Assembly (NCBI GenBank): GCA_964495885.1
Contig: CAZBWO010000016.1
Coordinates: forward strand, 15,728-79,727
Length of the DNA stretch: 64,000 nt
Source of the DNA: PALG01 sp964495885
GTDB lineage: Bacteria > Bacteroidota > Bacteroidia > Flavobacteriales > Flavobacteriaceae
Direction: 5' to 3'
Part shown: piece after piece, positions 50,734 to 60,344 of the stretch
Layout: every line of letters starts with the position of its first letter
Position numbering within the stretch: the stretch's first letter is position 1
Notes under the pieces: generated by a model
Told to the model about the DNA's origin: nothing
Seen by the model: only the letters and a program-made list of their open reading frames with translations
Database searches by the model: none
Program-made: the position numbers and the translations under genes

Positions 50734-51687
50734 TTGAACGAAATTGTAGTTGAATTAAACGAGGTAAGCCCTCGGGATTTCTTTGGAAATCAGAATGCCA
50801 ATATTAAAATCCTAAAAAATCATTTTCCCAAGCTAAAGATTGTAGCCCGTGGCAACCGTATTACGGCCTATGGGGATGAGGAAGTACTGGAAGTATTTGA
50901 CGAACGCCTAACGCGTATCCTGGAACACTTTGCGAAGTACAACAAGATAGATGAAAATAGCATAGAGCGTATCCTATCCAGCGAAAGTAAGGATGACTAT
51001 AAGGGTTCCGCAAAAAGTGACCAAGTGATTGTGCACGGGGTGAACGGCCGACTTATTAAAGCACAGACCGACAACCAGCGCAAGATGGTAGACCTAATGC
51101 ATTCTAATGATTTGCTGTTTGCCATTGGTCCGGCAGGTACCGGAAAAACCTATACGGGTGTGGCTTTGGCAGTGAAAGCCTTGAAAGAAAAGCAGGTACG
51201 CCGTATAATTTTAACCCGTCCTGCTGTGGAAGCAGGGGAAAACCTTGGGTTTTTGCCAGGTGATCTAAAAGAAAAATTAGATCCTTACATGCAGCCTTTA
51301 TACGATGCATTGCGGGATATGATTCCACCAGAGAAGTTAGAGTCCCATATTGAAAAAGGAGTGATTCAAATTGCACCTTTGGCATTTATGCGCGGACGTA
51401 CCTTGGATAATGCCTTTGTAATTTTGGATGAAGCACAAAATACCACCCATGCCCAGATGAAAATGTTTTTAACCCGAATGGGAAAAAACGCAAAATTTAT
51501 GATTACCGGAGACCCAGGACAAATTGATTTGCCAAGGCGTGTCACTTCCGGTTTAAAGGAAGCCTTGTTGGTCCTTAAGAATATTGAAGGTGTAGGAATG
51601 ATTTATTTGGATGACAAGGATGTGATTCGTCACCGATTGGTGAAAAAGGTCATTGCCGCTTATGACGCCATTGAAAACCGAAACTAA
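50734..51687 (+). CDS. PhoH-like ATPase
   Basis: 317 residues with a TTG start, chosen because NEIVVELNEVSPRDFFGNQN matches the usual N-terminus and no ATG lies closer. Residues 10-100 form a KH-like nucleic-acid-binding region (LKIVARGNRITAYGDEE), then the ATPase with Walker A GPAGTGKT (132-139), RPAVEAGENLGFLPGDL, and Walker B ILDEAQNTT. PhoH proteins are RNA-linked ATPases. The stop overlaps purC's start (TAATGA), so they are translationally coupled. Confidence 0.92.
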   Translation: MNEIVVELNEVSPRDFFGNQNANIKILKNHFPKLKIVARGNRITAYGDEEVLEVFDERLTRILEHFAKYNKIDENSIERILSSESKDDYKGSAKSDQVIVHGVNGRLIKAQTDNQRKMVDLMHSNDLLFAIGPAGTGKTYTGVALAVKALKEKQVRRIILTRPAVEAGENLGFLPGDLKEKLDPYMQPLYDALRDMIPPEKLESHIEKGVIQIAPLAFMRGRTLDNAFVILDEAQNTTHAQMKMFLTRMGKNAKFMITGDPGQIDLPRRVTSGLKEALLVLKNIEGVGMIYLDDKDVIRHRLVKKVIAAYDAIENRN

Positions 51688-52643
51688 TGAGCCAGAATAC
51701 CATAACCACTACCAATTTTAATTTTCCAAACCAAGTATCGGTTTACAAAGGGAAAGTACGGGAAGTATACCGTTTGCAAAATAATCTAATGGTCATGATT
51801 GCTACAGACCGGCTTAGTGCTTTTGATGTAGTGATGCCAAAGGGTATTCCGTATAAGGGTCAGATTTTAAATCAAATCGCCACCAAAATGATGCGTGATA
51901 CGGAAGACTTGGTGCCCAATTGGTTGATGGCAACCCCAGACCCCAATGTAGCTGTTGGGGTAGCCTGTGAACCTTTTAAGGTAGAAATGGTGATTCGTGG
52001 GTATATGAGTGGTCATGCTGCTAGGGAGTATAAGGCTGGTAAGCGTGAATTGTGTGGCGTACCCATGCCTGAAGGGATGAAAGAAAACGATGCCTTTCCC
52101 ACGCCCATTATTACGCCGGCAACCAAAGCTGAAAAGGGTGATCATGATGAAGATATTTCGAGAGAAGCTATTCTGAAGCGAGGTATTGTTTCCGAAGCAG
52201 ACTATGAAGTATTGGAAGATTATACCCGAAAATTGTTTCAGCGGGGTACTGAAATCGCAGCCGCCCGTGGATTGATTTTGGTAGACACCAAGTATGAATT
52301 TGGGAAGACGGTAGACGGGAAGATTGTATTGATTGATGAAATACATACCCCAGATTCCTCCCGATATTTCTATGCCGAAGGATATGAAGAGCGTCAAGCG
52401 AAGGGCGAGCCCCAAAAGCAATTATCGAAGGAATTTGTACGGCAGTGGTTGATACAGAACGGGTTTCAAGGAAAGGAAGGTCAGCAAGTACCCGAAATGA
52501 GTGATGCCTATATTGAAACCATTTCCGATAGGTATATTGAACTCTACGAAAATATTACTGGGGAAACTTTTGAAAAAGCAGATGTTTCCAATATTCAACA
52601 GCGTATTGAAGCCAATGTTTTAGGCTATTTGCAACAAGTTTGA
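51687..52643 (+). CDS. purC: Phosphoribosylaminoimidazole-succinocarboxamide synthase
   Basis: 318 residues, the long form. KGKVREVYRLQNNLMVMIATDRLSAFDVVMPKGIPYKG (segments) is the ATP-binding N-terminus; EMVIRGYMSGHAAREYKAGKRELCGV and VLIDEIHTPDSSRYFYAEGYEE (segments) are the conserved C-terminal sites. It joins aspartate to CAIR in purine synthesis, using ATP. It follows phoH with a shared stop/start and is followed by a strong terminator. Confidence 0.95.
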   Translation: MSQNTITTTNFNFPNQVSVYKGKVREVYRLQNNLMVMIATDRLSAFDVVMPKGIPYKGQILNQIATKMMRDTEDLVPNWLMATPDPNVAVGVACEPFKVEMVIRGYMSGHAAREYKAGKRELCGVPMPEGMKENDAFPTPIITPATKAEKGDHDEDISREAILKRGIVSEADYEVLEDYTRKLFQRGTEIAAARGLILVDTKYEFGKTVDGKIVLIDEIHTPDSSRYFYAEGYEERQAKGEPQKQLSKEFVRQWLIQNGFQGKEGQQVPEMSDAYIETISDRYIELYENITGETFEKADVSNIQQRIEANVLGYLQQV

Positions 52644-52685
52644 TAGATAGGCTCAATAAAAGTCTCTTTTTAGTAAAACAAATTT

Positions 52686-52714
52686 AAGGCCCCAAACTGG
52701 GGCCTTTTTTTTTT
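52686..52714 (+). terminator. Terminator of phoH-purC
   Basis: AAGGCCCC / GGGGCCTT stem followed by nine T, 43 bases after the purC stop. Confidence 0.9.
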
Positions 52715-52804
52715 AAATAATTTAATCTCATCAACTTAGAATTGTGTTTTAATAAATTGTATCTTTTACAGAACTAATTCACAACTAACCTTAAAAGTTC
52801 AATT

Positions 52805-55139
52805 ATGAAACAAAAACACATTTTTATGAGTGTGCTGTGTGTCCTTATTATGGGGTCACTTTCAGCACAAACTGTATCTGTAGATAATACTCAGAATAAT
52901 CAGAGTCCACCTGTTGATCAAGATAACCCACAGCGTACCATCATTCAAAATGGAAATGCTGAAATTGTTGGATCATTAGGTATAGGGAATGATATAGGAA
53001 CTCCAAACTATGGTTTTGATACGTTTATCTTACGTGAAAATAACCTTCGTATTTATTTTGATGATACAAGTGTGGGTACTTTCCCTTCAAATGATTGGCG
53101 ACTTACGGCTAATTCTTCCACGAATGGTGGCGATAGTTATTTTTCAATAGATGATGCCACTGCTGGAACTATACCTTTTAGGATAGATGCGGGAGCTGGT
53201 AATAATGGAATTCGTATTGAAAGTGGAGGAAATGTAGGAATAGGTATTGCGAATCCTGTAGTAAAACTTCATGTTTTTGATGATGACACCCCTACGGTTC
53301 GCTTGGATCAGGTTGGCGGATTTGGCACCTATCGTTGGGACGTAGCTGGAAATGAGACGAACTTTTTTATTAGGGATGTAACTACTGGTAGTAGATTGCC
53401 TTTTAGAATTCGTCCAGGAGCTCCTACAAGTTCTATTGATATTGCCAGTAGTGGTGCTGTTGGAATAGGAACTGATTCTCCTAATGCCAATGCATCCATA
53501 CACTTAGGAGGAAATAATAAGGGATTGTTATTAAATCGACTTAGTAGCGCACAGCGAACTACTTTAGGATTATCCCTAACAGCAACTGAAGCGGGAATGG
53601 TAGTATTTGACACAGACAGTAATATTGCTTACTTCTGGGATGGAGTCCAATGGGAACCTGTTGGAACGAGTACAGATGATCAAGTCGCGGATGTCTTTCA
53701 GATGAATGGGAACAACTTGGAACTTTCCTTGGAAGACGACGGCGTTGCTACCCAAACCGTAGATCTTTCCCAGTTTTTGGATAATACAGATGACCAAGTA
53801 GCCGATGTATTTCAGATGAATGGGAACAATTTGGAACTTTCCTTGGAAGATGACGGCGTGGCTACCCAAACTGTAGATCTTTCGCAGTTCTTGGACAATA
53901 CCGATGACCAAGTGGCGGATGTTTTTCAGATGAATGGGAACAACTTGGAACTTTCCTTGGAAGATGACGGCGTTGCTACCCAAACGGTAGATCTTTCTCA
54001 ATTCTTGGATAATACAGATGATCAAGTGGCAGATGTCTTTCAGATGAATGGGAACAACTTGGAACTTTCCTTGGAAGATGACGGCGTTGCCACCCAAACG
54101 GTAGATCTTTCCCAGTTTTTGGACAATACAGATGACCAAGTGGCCGATGTCTTTCAGATGAATGGGAACAACTTGGAACTTTCCTTGGAAGATGACGGCG
54201 TTGCTANNNNNNNNNNNNNNNNNNNNNNNNNNNNNNNNNNNNNNNNNNNNNNNNNNNNNNNNNNNNNNNNNNNNNNNNNNNNNNNNNNNNNNNNNNNNNN
54301 NNNNNNTTTTTCAGATGAATGGGAACAACTTGGAACTTTCCTTGGAAGATGACGGCGTTGCCACCCAAACGGTAGATCTTTCCCAGTTTTTGGATAATAC
54401 AGATGACCAACAGTTATCTTTAGCTGGAAATACTTTAACGTTGGAAGATGGTGGAAGCGTTGATTTAGCTCCCTATTTAGATAATACAGATGACCAACAG
54501 CTATCTTTAGCAGGAAACACCTTGACATTGGAGGATGGTGGCAACGTAAACTTAGCGCCTTTTTTGGATAATACAGATGATCAACAACTTACATTAGTTG
54601 GAAATGTATTGAGTTTGGAAAATGGCGGAAGTGTGAGTCTTTTTCCTTTTGAGAATACAGATAACCAATTATTAGGTTTTGCCTTAAATGGGAATGATTT
54701 AGTATTGAGTATTACCAACGGAAATGTAGTTACCATAGATTTAACCCCAGTGATTCAGCCTTTAATTGATGAAAACGCTACTCAACAGACATTGATAGAT
54801 GATTTAATCGCTAGGGTTGAAGCTTTAGAGGATTGTGCCTGTACGCTTGATAATCCAGATAATGATGGAAGAGCTTTCGATGGGCCGTTATTATTTCAAA
54901 ATACTCCAAATCCTTTTAAAAACACGACCAGTATTGGATATTACATTCCGTGGGAACATAAAACAGCGCATATTACAATTACTACTTTGTTAGGGCAAAA
55001 TCTTTGGAAGATTCCAATCACCCAATTTGGTGAAGGGAATTTATTGATTGATCGTTCCCAGATGGCATCAACAACTTATCTATATACATTGTATGTTGAC
55101 GGAAAGCGTATTGATACCAAGCGGATGTTGATTGAGTAG
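52805..55139 (+). CDS. T9SS surface protein with 38-residue tandem repeats, interrupted by an assembly gap
   Basis: One gene read across a run of 100 N. Before the gap: signal peptide (MKQKHIFMSVLCVLIMGSLSAQ), tail-fibre-like motifs (NVGIGIANPVVKLHV, GAVGIGTDSPNANASIHLGG), then four complete 114-bp units and part of a fifth (DQVADVFQMNGNNLELSLED unit). After the gap, in another frame because the N count is artificial: the same repeat, then 87-bp variants (LSLAGNTLTLEDGG), a short coiled coil (ENATQQTLIDDLIARVEALEDC) and a T9SS sorting tail (NTPNPFKNTTSIGYYI, MLIE end). Probably a repetitive, exported adhesin-like filament. True length is unknown. Confidence 0.85.
53675..54206 (+). repeat. 114-bp tandem repeats inside the T9SS gene
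   Basis: Unit starts (GATGAYCAAGT) at 53675, 53789, 53903, 54017 and 54131 are exactly 114 apart, encoding 38 residues. Units are nearly identical, mostly synonymous third-base differences; the last is cut by the gap. Confidence 0.9.
54207..54306. other. 100-N assembly gap
   Basis: Exactly 100 N inside the tandem repeats. The reading frame does not continue across this length, so the gap is a scaffolding placeholder and not a measured size. Confidence 0.95.
54402..54660 (+). repeat. 87-bp repeat variants after the gap
   Basis: GATGAYCAACA starts at 54402, 54489 and 54576 (87 apart); a shorter 84-bp unit begins near 54576 and ends at GATAACC (54660). They encode LSLAGNTLTLEDGG-type units. 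Confidence 0.8.
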
Positions 55140-55163
55140 TGCGACTCTAACATGCAAACTTTT

Positions 55164-55193
55164 AAAAATGCTCCATAGTTGGAGCATTTTTTA
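55164..55193. terminator. Bidirectional terminator
   Basis: AAAATGCTCC / GGAGCATTTT stem with a 6-base loop and T-run, between convergent genes; overlaps the stop of the minus-strand gene. Confidence 0.8.
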
Positions 55194-56453
55194 TTCCTTC
55201 AATCGGAAACTATACACATAGCCTAAACTTACTTCCGAAAAATCTGCTTGTCCGCCATTGGCATTAATGTGCGCCCCAAGATAGATATTGTGCTTAGGCA
55301 CTTTGTTGGTTCCGAAAAGATAATATTTCAGTCCCATCCTTGAAGCGAGAATATGCTTCATTTTGAATTTAGAGGTATATTCCCCCAATTGCCAGTTCAG
55401 AGGAATATCCCTAGGTGTGTTATCCCAACCTTCATTAATGCGCCAATCAAAACGATAGGAAGGTTTAAATAGGTTAGCACCCAACTGCAGTTCAAGTCCT
55501 ATATGGTTCAGGAGTATTTCTGCGTTTAGGTGTACGCCCAAGGCAGATGCATTCCATACAGGAGCCGACTTAAGCTCTTCAAATTCCCTTCCATCCTGTA
55601 CCAAGGATTCATTATTGTTGATATAGTCAAAGTAATGTTCGTAGTACCGGTAATAGAAACCAATACCAAGTTTATAGGTTTTGTTCCAAACTTTTCCGTA
55701 TTCCCCAGATACCGTATATACATATTTTTTATCATTAAAGGAGAGTGCCAGTACATTCCTTCCGGAGCCCGCCCTAAAACTTAGGTAGTCATAAGTCGTT
55801 TTTAAAGGGGTACCTTCTTCTTTAGGTTCAGAAAGTGTTTTGTTGTATGGGTTTTTGATATCTATGGAAAGACTTCCCAAAAAAGAATTAAGCCCTTGAT
55901 TTGGCAATCGGGTATGGCCATTAGAGTGATGTGCATAGGTGAGCCCGATGCGATAATCTGCTTTGAGTGTTTCCAGGAAACGATAGAGAAAACTGGTTCG
56001 GAAGGACCAGGTAACATCGGTAGTCACCGCTTGGTTAAACGGATTGTACACAGGATCGTAGGTCACATTGAAATAGGATGCGCCCATCCCTACATATACT
56101 TTCATGTCCCGTTGAGTTCTTCCGAAGGTATTGAATTCAATAAAAGGCATGAGCGTAATGATGGATCCCAATTGAGCAGTATTTCCTAAATCGGTATACC
56201 CAATGGTAAGTCCGGTTTTAGGGGCATTAAGCCAATGTGCCCATTCCTGGGGATTTTGAAAGTGGTTTCTTCCGAAGCTTACCAAGAATTGTTTTTGCAG
56301 GTCCCTTTCGGGAAATTGTTCATTGGCATCTGCCGATATACCCATCATAAATTCTGGGGTAATGACAAATTCCGAAAGCTTTGAAAACGGTTGTTCCTGG
56401 GCCCAAATGGCACATGAAAATAGAAGGAAAACCTTGGTTAGTAAGTTTTTCAT
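55191..56453 (-). CDS. PagL-like acyloxyacyl hydrolase (lipid A deacylase)
   Basis: 420 residues, signal peptide ending AIWAQ. The 3-O-deacylase beta-barrel domain shows LTYAHHSNGHTRLPNQGLN with the catalytic H-x-S (His175-His-Ser177), after ITLMPFIEFNTFG and VGMGASYFNVTYDPVYNPFNQA (segments). Outer-membrane PagL removes a 3-linked fatty acid from lipid A. The protein is about twice PagL's length, the extra part being a further barrel-like region. Substrate inferred from family only. Confidence 0.82.
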   Translation of the reverse strand: MKNLLTKVFLLFSCAIWAQEQPFSKLSEFVITPEFMMGISADANEQFPERDLQKQFLVSFGRNHFQNPQEWAHWLNAPKTGLTIGYTDLGNTAQLGSIITLMPFIEFNTFGRTQRDMKVYVGMGASYFNVTYDPVYNPFNQAVTTDVTWSFRTSFLYRFLETLKADYRIGLTYAHHSNGHTRLPNQGLNSFLGSLSIDIKNPYNKTLSEPKEEGTPLKTTYDYLSFRAGSGRNVLALSFNDKKYVYTVSGEYGKVWNKTYKLGIGFYYRYYEHYFDYINNNESLVQDGREFEELKSAPVWNASALGVHLNAEILLNHIGLELQLGANLFKPSYRFDWRINEGWDNTPRDIPLNWQLGEYTSKFKMKHILASRMGLKYYLFGTNKVPKHNIYLGAHINANGGQADFSEVSLGYVYSFRLKE

Positions 56454-56519
56454 TACTTACAAATAAAATGATTTCGGTTGAATTATAAAATGATAAATTG
56501 CAATAGTAAAGCAGTTTAA

Positions 56520-57905
56520 TTGGATTTTTTCAAACATTTTGAATCCATCACTTCCTCCATGGCTTCTTTTGCTTGGGGGCTTCCGCTGTTGATTTTACTC
56601 ATTGGCGGAGGCATTTATTTACTATTTAGGATTCGGTTTTTGCCATATCGTTATTTTTTCCATGCCATTGCCATCTTACGTGGAAAATATGATGATGACC
56701 AAGATGAAGGGGAAATTAGTCATTTCCAAGCGTTAACTACAGCACTCTCTGCGACTGTGGGGATGGGAAACATTGCTGGGGTAGCGGTGGCAATTTCCTT
56801 AGGTGGGCCCGGTGCTGTCTTTTGGATGTGGGTAAGTGCAGTGATTGGAATGTCTACTAAATTCTTTACCGCCACCTTAGCAATTCTTTTTAGGGGGAAG
56901 GATTCCAATGGAAAAATTCAAGGAGGCCCCATGTATTTTATTGCGGAAGGATTGGGTAAAAAGTGGAAACCACTGGCCGTATGGTTTAGTGTAGCGGGAT
57001 TGGTGGGGGCACTTCCTGTTTTTAATGTAAATCAGTTAACACAGGCCATTGATGATTTACTGCTTCAACCTTTGGGATGGTCTAATGGTTTTCAATCCAA
57101 TTTGATTATCGGACTTATTCTTGCAGTAGTTACTGCCATTGTGATTCTTGGGGGTATTAAACGTATTAGTAGTACAGCAGAGCGATTGGTGCCTTCTATG
57201 GTGTTTCTTTACTTTGTAATGGTGCTCTTAATTTTGGTAGTTCATTACGAGGTAGTTCCTTCCTATTTGAAAATGATTTTCACCGATGCATTTTCGGCAA
57301 ATTTTTATAAAGGAGATGCTTTTTTGGGAGGAGTCTTGGGCGGATTGATCCTATTGGGGATACGCAGGGGGGCTTTTTCCAATGAAGCAGGTATAGGAAC
57401 CGCACCCATGGCCCATGGAGCTGCCAAAACCAATGAACCCATACGGGAAGGATTGGTGGCAATGCTGGGCCCTGCCATTGATACCTTGGTGGTGTGTACC
57501 CTTACAGCTTTGGCAATTTTAGTGACGGGAGTGTGGCAGACCACATCAGATAATGGGGTAAGCCTTACCGCCAACGCTTTTGAGAGTGCACTGCCTGTTT
57601 TTGGATCCTACGGATTATTGCTTTGTATTGCTGTATTCAGTATTTCCTCCTTGTTTTCCTATTCTTATTATGGCACAAAATGCATGTCTTTCCTTTTTGG
57701 GGCAAAGTATCAACACTGGTATTTATATCTCTATATCGCAAGTATTCTATTGGGCGCAACAGCAGGATTGAAAGCCATGATAAATTTAATTGACACCTTC
57801 TTTGCTTTGATGGCTTTCCCTACCATGCTCGCAACCATTATTCTGGCGCCAAGGGTGATTCGGGAAGCTAGGGAATATTTTCGGAAATTGAAGAAGCAGG
57901 GTTAA
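56520..57905 (+). CDS. Sodium:alanine symporter (AGCS family)
   Basis: 461 residues, TTG start. About ten transmembrane helices. The AGCS hallmark appears: FQALTTALSATVGMGNIAGVAVAISLGGPGAVFWMWVSAVIGMSTKF (segments), then GGPMYFIAEGLGKKW, FSNEAGIGTAPMAHGAAKTNEP (segments) and the C-terminal helices. It imports alanine or glycine with sodium. An internal ATG at 56559 could start the protein instead. The end overlaps the convergent SGNH-like gene by four bases. Confidence 0.93.
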   Translation: MDFFKHFESITSSMASFAWGLPLLILLIGGGIYLLFRIRFLPYRYFFHAIAILRGKYDDDQDEGEISHFQALTTALSATVGMGNIAGVAVAISLGGPGAVFWMWVSAVIGMSTKFFTATLAILFRGKDSNGKIQGGPMYFIAEGLGKKWKPLAVWFSVAGLVGALPVFNVNQLTQAIDDLLLQPLGWSNGFQSNLIIGLILAVVTAIVILGGIKRISSTAERLVPSMVFLYFVMVLLILVVHYEVVPSYLKMIFTDAFSANFYKGDAFLGGVLGGLILLGIRRGAFSNEAGIGTAPMAHGAAKTNEPIREGLVAMLGPAIDTLVVCTLTALAILVTGVWQTTSDNGVSLTANAFESALPVFGSYGLLLCIAVFSISSLFSYSYYGTKCMSFLFGAKYQHWYLYLYIASILLGATAGLKAMINLIDTFFALMAFPTMLATIILAPRVIREAREYFRKLKKQG

Positions 57906-58834
57906 TGTTCGTTCAAGTACGTATTTAACTGCTTCGAAAATACTTCCGCTCCCTCATTGCTTAGGTGGCTATGGTTCCAAAAGTCTTTTATGGTATAGGA
58001 TAGCGTGTCTGTTTCCTTAAGGAATAAATGTACGTTATTATAGGTTTCTTCGGAAAGTTGCAATACACTATCCCTTCTCTTCAAAATTGCTGGATTTCGT
58101 TTCCGAAGATACGTTGGGTACATAGGCTGTGTCACCAAAATCACCTTTTTGTTATGTTGCTGTAAATAGGTGAGTATGTCGAGGAGTAGTGCTGAATTTT
58201 CCTGAAAGATATCCAGATTGGCTTCCAAGTTGATTTTGAAATGCTTCATTTGGTTGATAAGCGATGCATCGTGATTTTTCTTAGCAAATTGGCCATAACT
58301 ATCCTTTATGTTGAAACCATAAATGTTATAATCTGAATAATTTTCCTTTTGGATGTAATGCGCATATACCCTTTCTGATAGCAGCGGCGGATTGGATAGA
58401 AACAACATTTCATCCTTAAAATAGGTGGGACGTTCAAAACAATTGACGCCATAATATTTTAGATAAAAATTGTTTTTCCAGAAATCGGGGCCATTGTGCG
58501 GAAGTTCCAAATGACTATAAGATACTTCCAGCACTAAGGTGTGCACGTTGGGTAACTTTGGAAGTAATTCCTTTAGGAGTTTGAAGTCGGTATCGTGGTG
58601 CTGGTCGCCCGAAGCCAGGTTGAGGGTAGGTGCCTTTAGCCAAGCAGGATTTACGGCACTCATCATTTGAGAAGAGCCTAGGACCATTACTTCAATACTG
58701 TCTGCTCTTTCGGCAATGATTTCTTCATTTATTTTATAGGCATTGGGTATTTTTCGTACCAATCCTTCCATGCCCAATATGACCAACACCAACGGTGCAA
58801 AAAATAAGAGGCAATATGTAAGGAATTTTCTCAT
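57902..58834 (-). CDS. SGNH/AlgX-like periplasmic hydrolase
   Basis: 310 residues. An N-terminal hydrophobic anchor precedes SIEVMVLGSSQMMSAVNP, where GSSQ (Ser54/55) can be the SGNH nucleophile, followed by LNLASGDQHH and LVLEVSYSHLELP. DFWNHSHLSNEGAEVF near the end supplies a candidate Asp-x-x-His pair. It sits two bases behind an MBOAT acyltransferase on the same strand, like the AlgI-AlgJ/X or DltB-DltD pairs, in which a soluble partner finishes acyl transfer. Confidence 0.78.
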   Translation of the reverse strand: MRKFLTYCLLFFAPLVLVILGMEGLVRKIPNAYKINEEIIAERADSIEVMVLGSSQMMSAVNPAWLKAPTLNLASGDQHHDTDFKLLKELLPKLPNVHTLVLEVSYSHLELPHNGPDFWKNNFYLKYYGVNCFERPTYFKDEMLFLSNPPLLSERVYAHYIQKENYSDYNIYGFNIKDSYGQFAKKNHDASLINQMKHFKINLEANLDIFQENSALLLDILTYLQQHNKKVILVTQPMYPTYLRKRNPAILKRRDSVLQLSEETYNNVHLFLKETDTLSYTIKDFWNHSHLSNEGAEVFSKQLNTYLNEH

Positions 58835-58836
58835 GC

Positions 58837-60264
58837 TTAGAACTGAAAATAAATAAAAGCCTCTTTAGGTTCGGCATACCGAATGATGATAAATATGACG
58901 AGGTAGTACAATCCCCACCGAAGCGGTTTAGGGAGCCATGTTTCTAATTTTTGCAAGGGATATTCATACTTTCTGAATGCCATTTCAGCAGCAATCATCA
59001 ACAACAAGTATCCTACTTTCCAGCCAATCAACGTGGTAATAGCACCTTGGGAAGCTACATGATAGATTTGAGTGATGATTGTCCACGCCTGTTTCAGGCT
59101 TTCGGCCCTAAAAAAGAGTCCGATAATCGTAAAAACAACAAACACATATAGTAATGGCACCCATCTGGGCGCTTGTTGTAGTTTGTTTTGAAGTGTTTCT
59201 TTTTTGGGGAAAAGAGGTAAACGTTCCACAACAAGGATTAAACCGTTGAGGAGCCCAAAAATCACAAAGGTCCATTTGGCACCATGCCAAAAACCTACCA
59301 GAGTCATGGTGATTAGCAACCCTATAGCCCTAATAAAAGCATTTCTGTGTTTGAATGATTTAACAAAAGGGATATACACATAATCTGTGAACCAGCGCGT
59401 AAGGGTGATGTGCCAGCGTTGCCATAATTCGCTCAAGCTTTTGGAAAGGTAGGGGAGGTTGAAGTTTCTGCTTAGTTTAAATCCGAAAAGCTTGGCGGTT
59501 CCAAGTGCAATATCTGTATAGCCTGAAAAGTCACAATAGACTTGAAAGCAAAACAGGATAATGGCGTATATTAAAGTGATGGAGTGATACTGTTCTGGTT
59601 GGTTGAAAGCCATTTGTACGGCCATGCCCAATTTTTCAGCAACAATGATTTTTTTGAAAAGCCCCCAAAGAATTTGCCGAAGTCCCTCTTTGGCATCTTG
59701 AAGCTGAAAGTGTCTTTCCCTTTCAAACTGTGGTAATAATTTTTTGGCGCGCTCTATGGGCCCTGCCACTAGCTGCGGAAAGAAACTCACAAAACAGGAA
59801 AACTCCAATAGGCTTTTGGTAGGGGTGATATGCTTTCGGTAGACATCTATGGAATATCCCATCGTTTGGAAGGTGTAGAAGCTAAGTCCGAGCGGGATGG
59901 CTACATTCCAAAAGTTGTATTCGGTGGTATGGGGAATTCCGAAGAGTGCTTCGAAATTTTCCACAAAGAATCCGAAATATTTGAAGGTGAACAAAACCCC
60001 TAGGTTCCATAGGATGCTAAAGGACAACCATCCTTTTTTCCGAAGGGAATGGTTAGATTTCCCAATCTGGATCCCTACCCAATAATCTACTAGTGAGCTA
60101 GCAATGAGCAATCCCAAGAATCGCCAATCCCAGCAAGCGTAGAAAAAATAACTGGCAAGTAATAAGAATAAATTCTGCGATTTGCGTCTCTTGGCACCGA
60201 TGCCCCAATACATTAAAAAGGCAAGGACCAGAAAAAACCCAAAATCGAAAGAATTGAATAGCAC
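58837..60264 (-). CDS. MBOAT-family O-acyltransferase
   Basis: 475 residues, GTG start. Membrane-bound O-acyltransferase of the AlgI/DltB type, about eleven helices. The conserved histidine is in GFWHGAKWTFVIFG (His327), with the second conserved histidine in WQRWHITLTRWF (His285). FSCFVSFFPQLVAGPIERA and LPYLSKSLSELW also match. It transfers acyl groups across the membrane to a polysaccharide or similar acceptor, with the following SGNH-like protein as the probable partner. Confidence 0.93.
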   Translation of the reverse strand: MLFNSFDFGFFLVLAFLMYWGIGAKRRKSQNLFLLLASYFFYACWDWRFLGLLIASSLVDYWVGIQIGKSNHSLRKKGWLSFSILWNLGVLFTFKYFGFFVENFEALFGIPHTTEYNFWNVAIPLGLSFYTFQTMGYSIDVYRKHITPTKSLLEFSCFVSFFPQLVAGPIERAKKLLPQFERERHFQLQDAKEGLRQILWGLFKKIIVAEKLGMAVQMAFNQPEQYHSITLIYAIILFCFQVYCDFSGYTDIALGTAKLFGFKLSRNFNLPYLSKSLSELWQRWHITLTRWFTDYVYIPFVKSFKHRNAFIRAIGLLITMTLVGFWHGAKWTFVIFGLLNGLILVVERLPLFPKKETLQNKLQQAPRWVPLLYVFVVFTIIGLFFRAESLKQAWTIITQIYHVASQGAITTLIGWKVGYLLLMIAAEMAFRKYEYPLQKLETWLPKPLRWGLYYLVIFIIIRYAEPKEAFIYFQF

Positions 60265-60294
60265 GGAACCTTAATTAATTTTCGCTAAAATATA

Positions 60295-60327
60295 AAAAGG
60301 CTGCCTTATAAAAGCAGCCTTTTTTTA
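60295..60327 (-). terminator. Terminator of the 60345 gene
   Basis: Minus strand: AAAAGGCTGC / GCAGCCTTTT hairpin with loop CTTATAAAA-type and U-run, 20 bases after the stop. Confidence 0.8.
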
Positions 60328-60344
60328 AAGAAGAATATTTACTA

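Noticed and set aside
53576..54139. Minus-strand open frame opposite the 114-bp repeats
   Set aside because: It is the complement of the coding repeat and has no independent support.
54162..55139. Separate gene starting inside the repeat
   Set aside because: It is the 3' part of the repeat gene thrown out of frame by the artificial 100-N gap.
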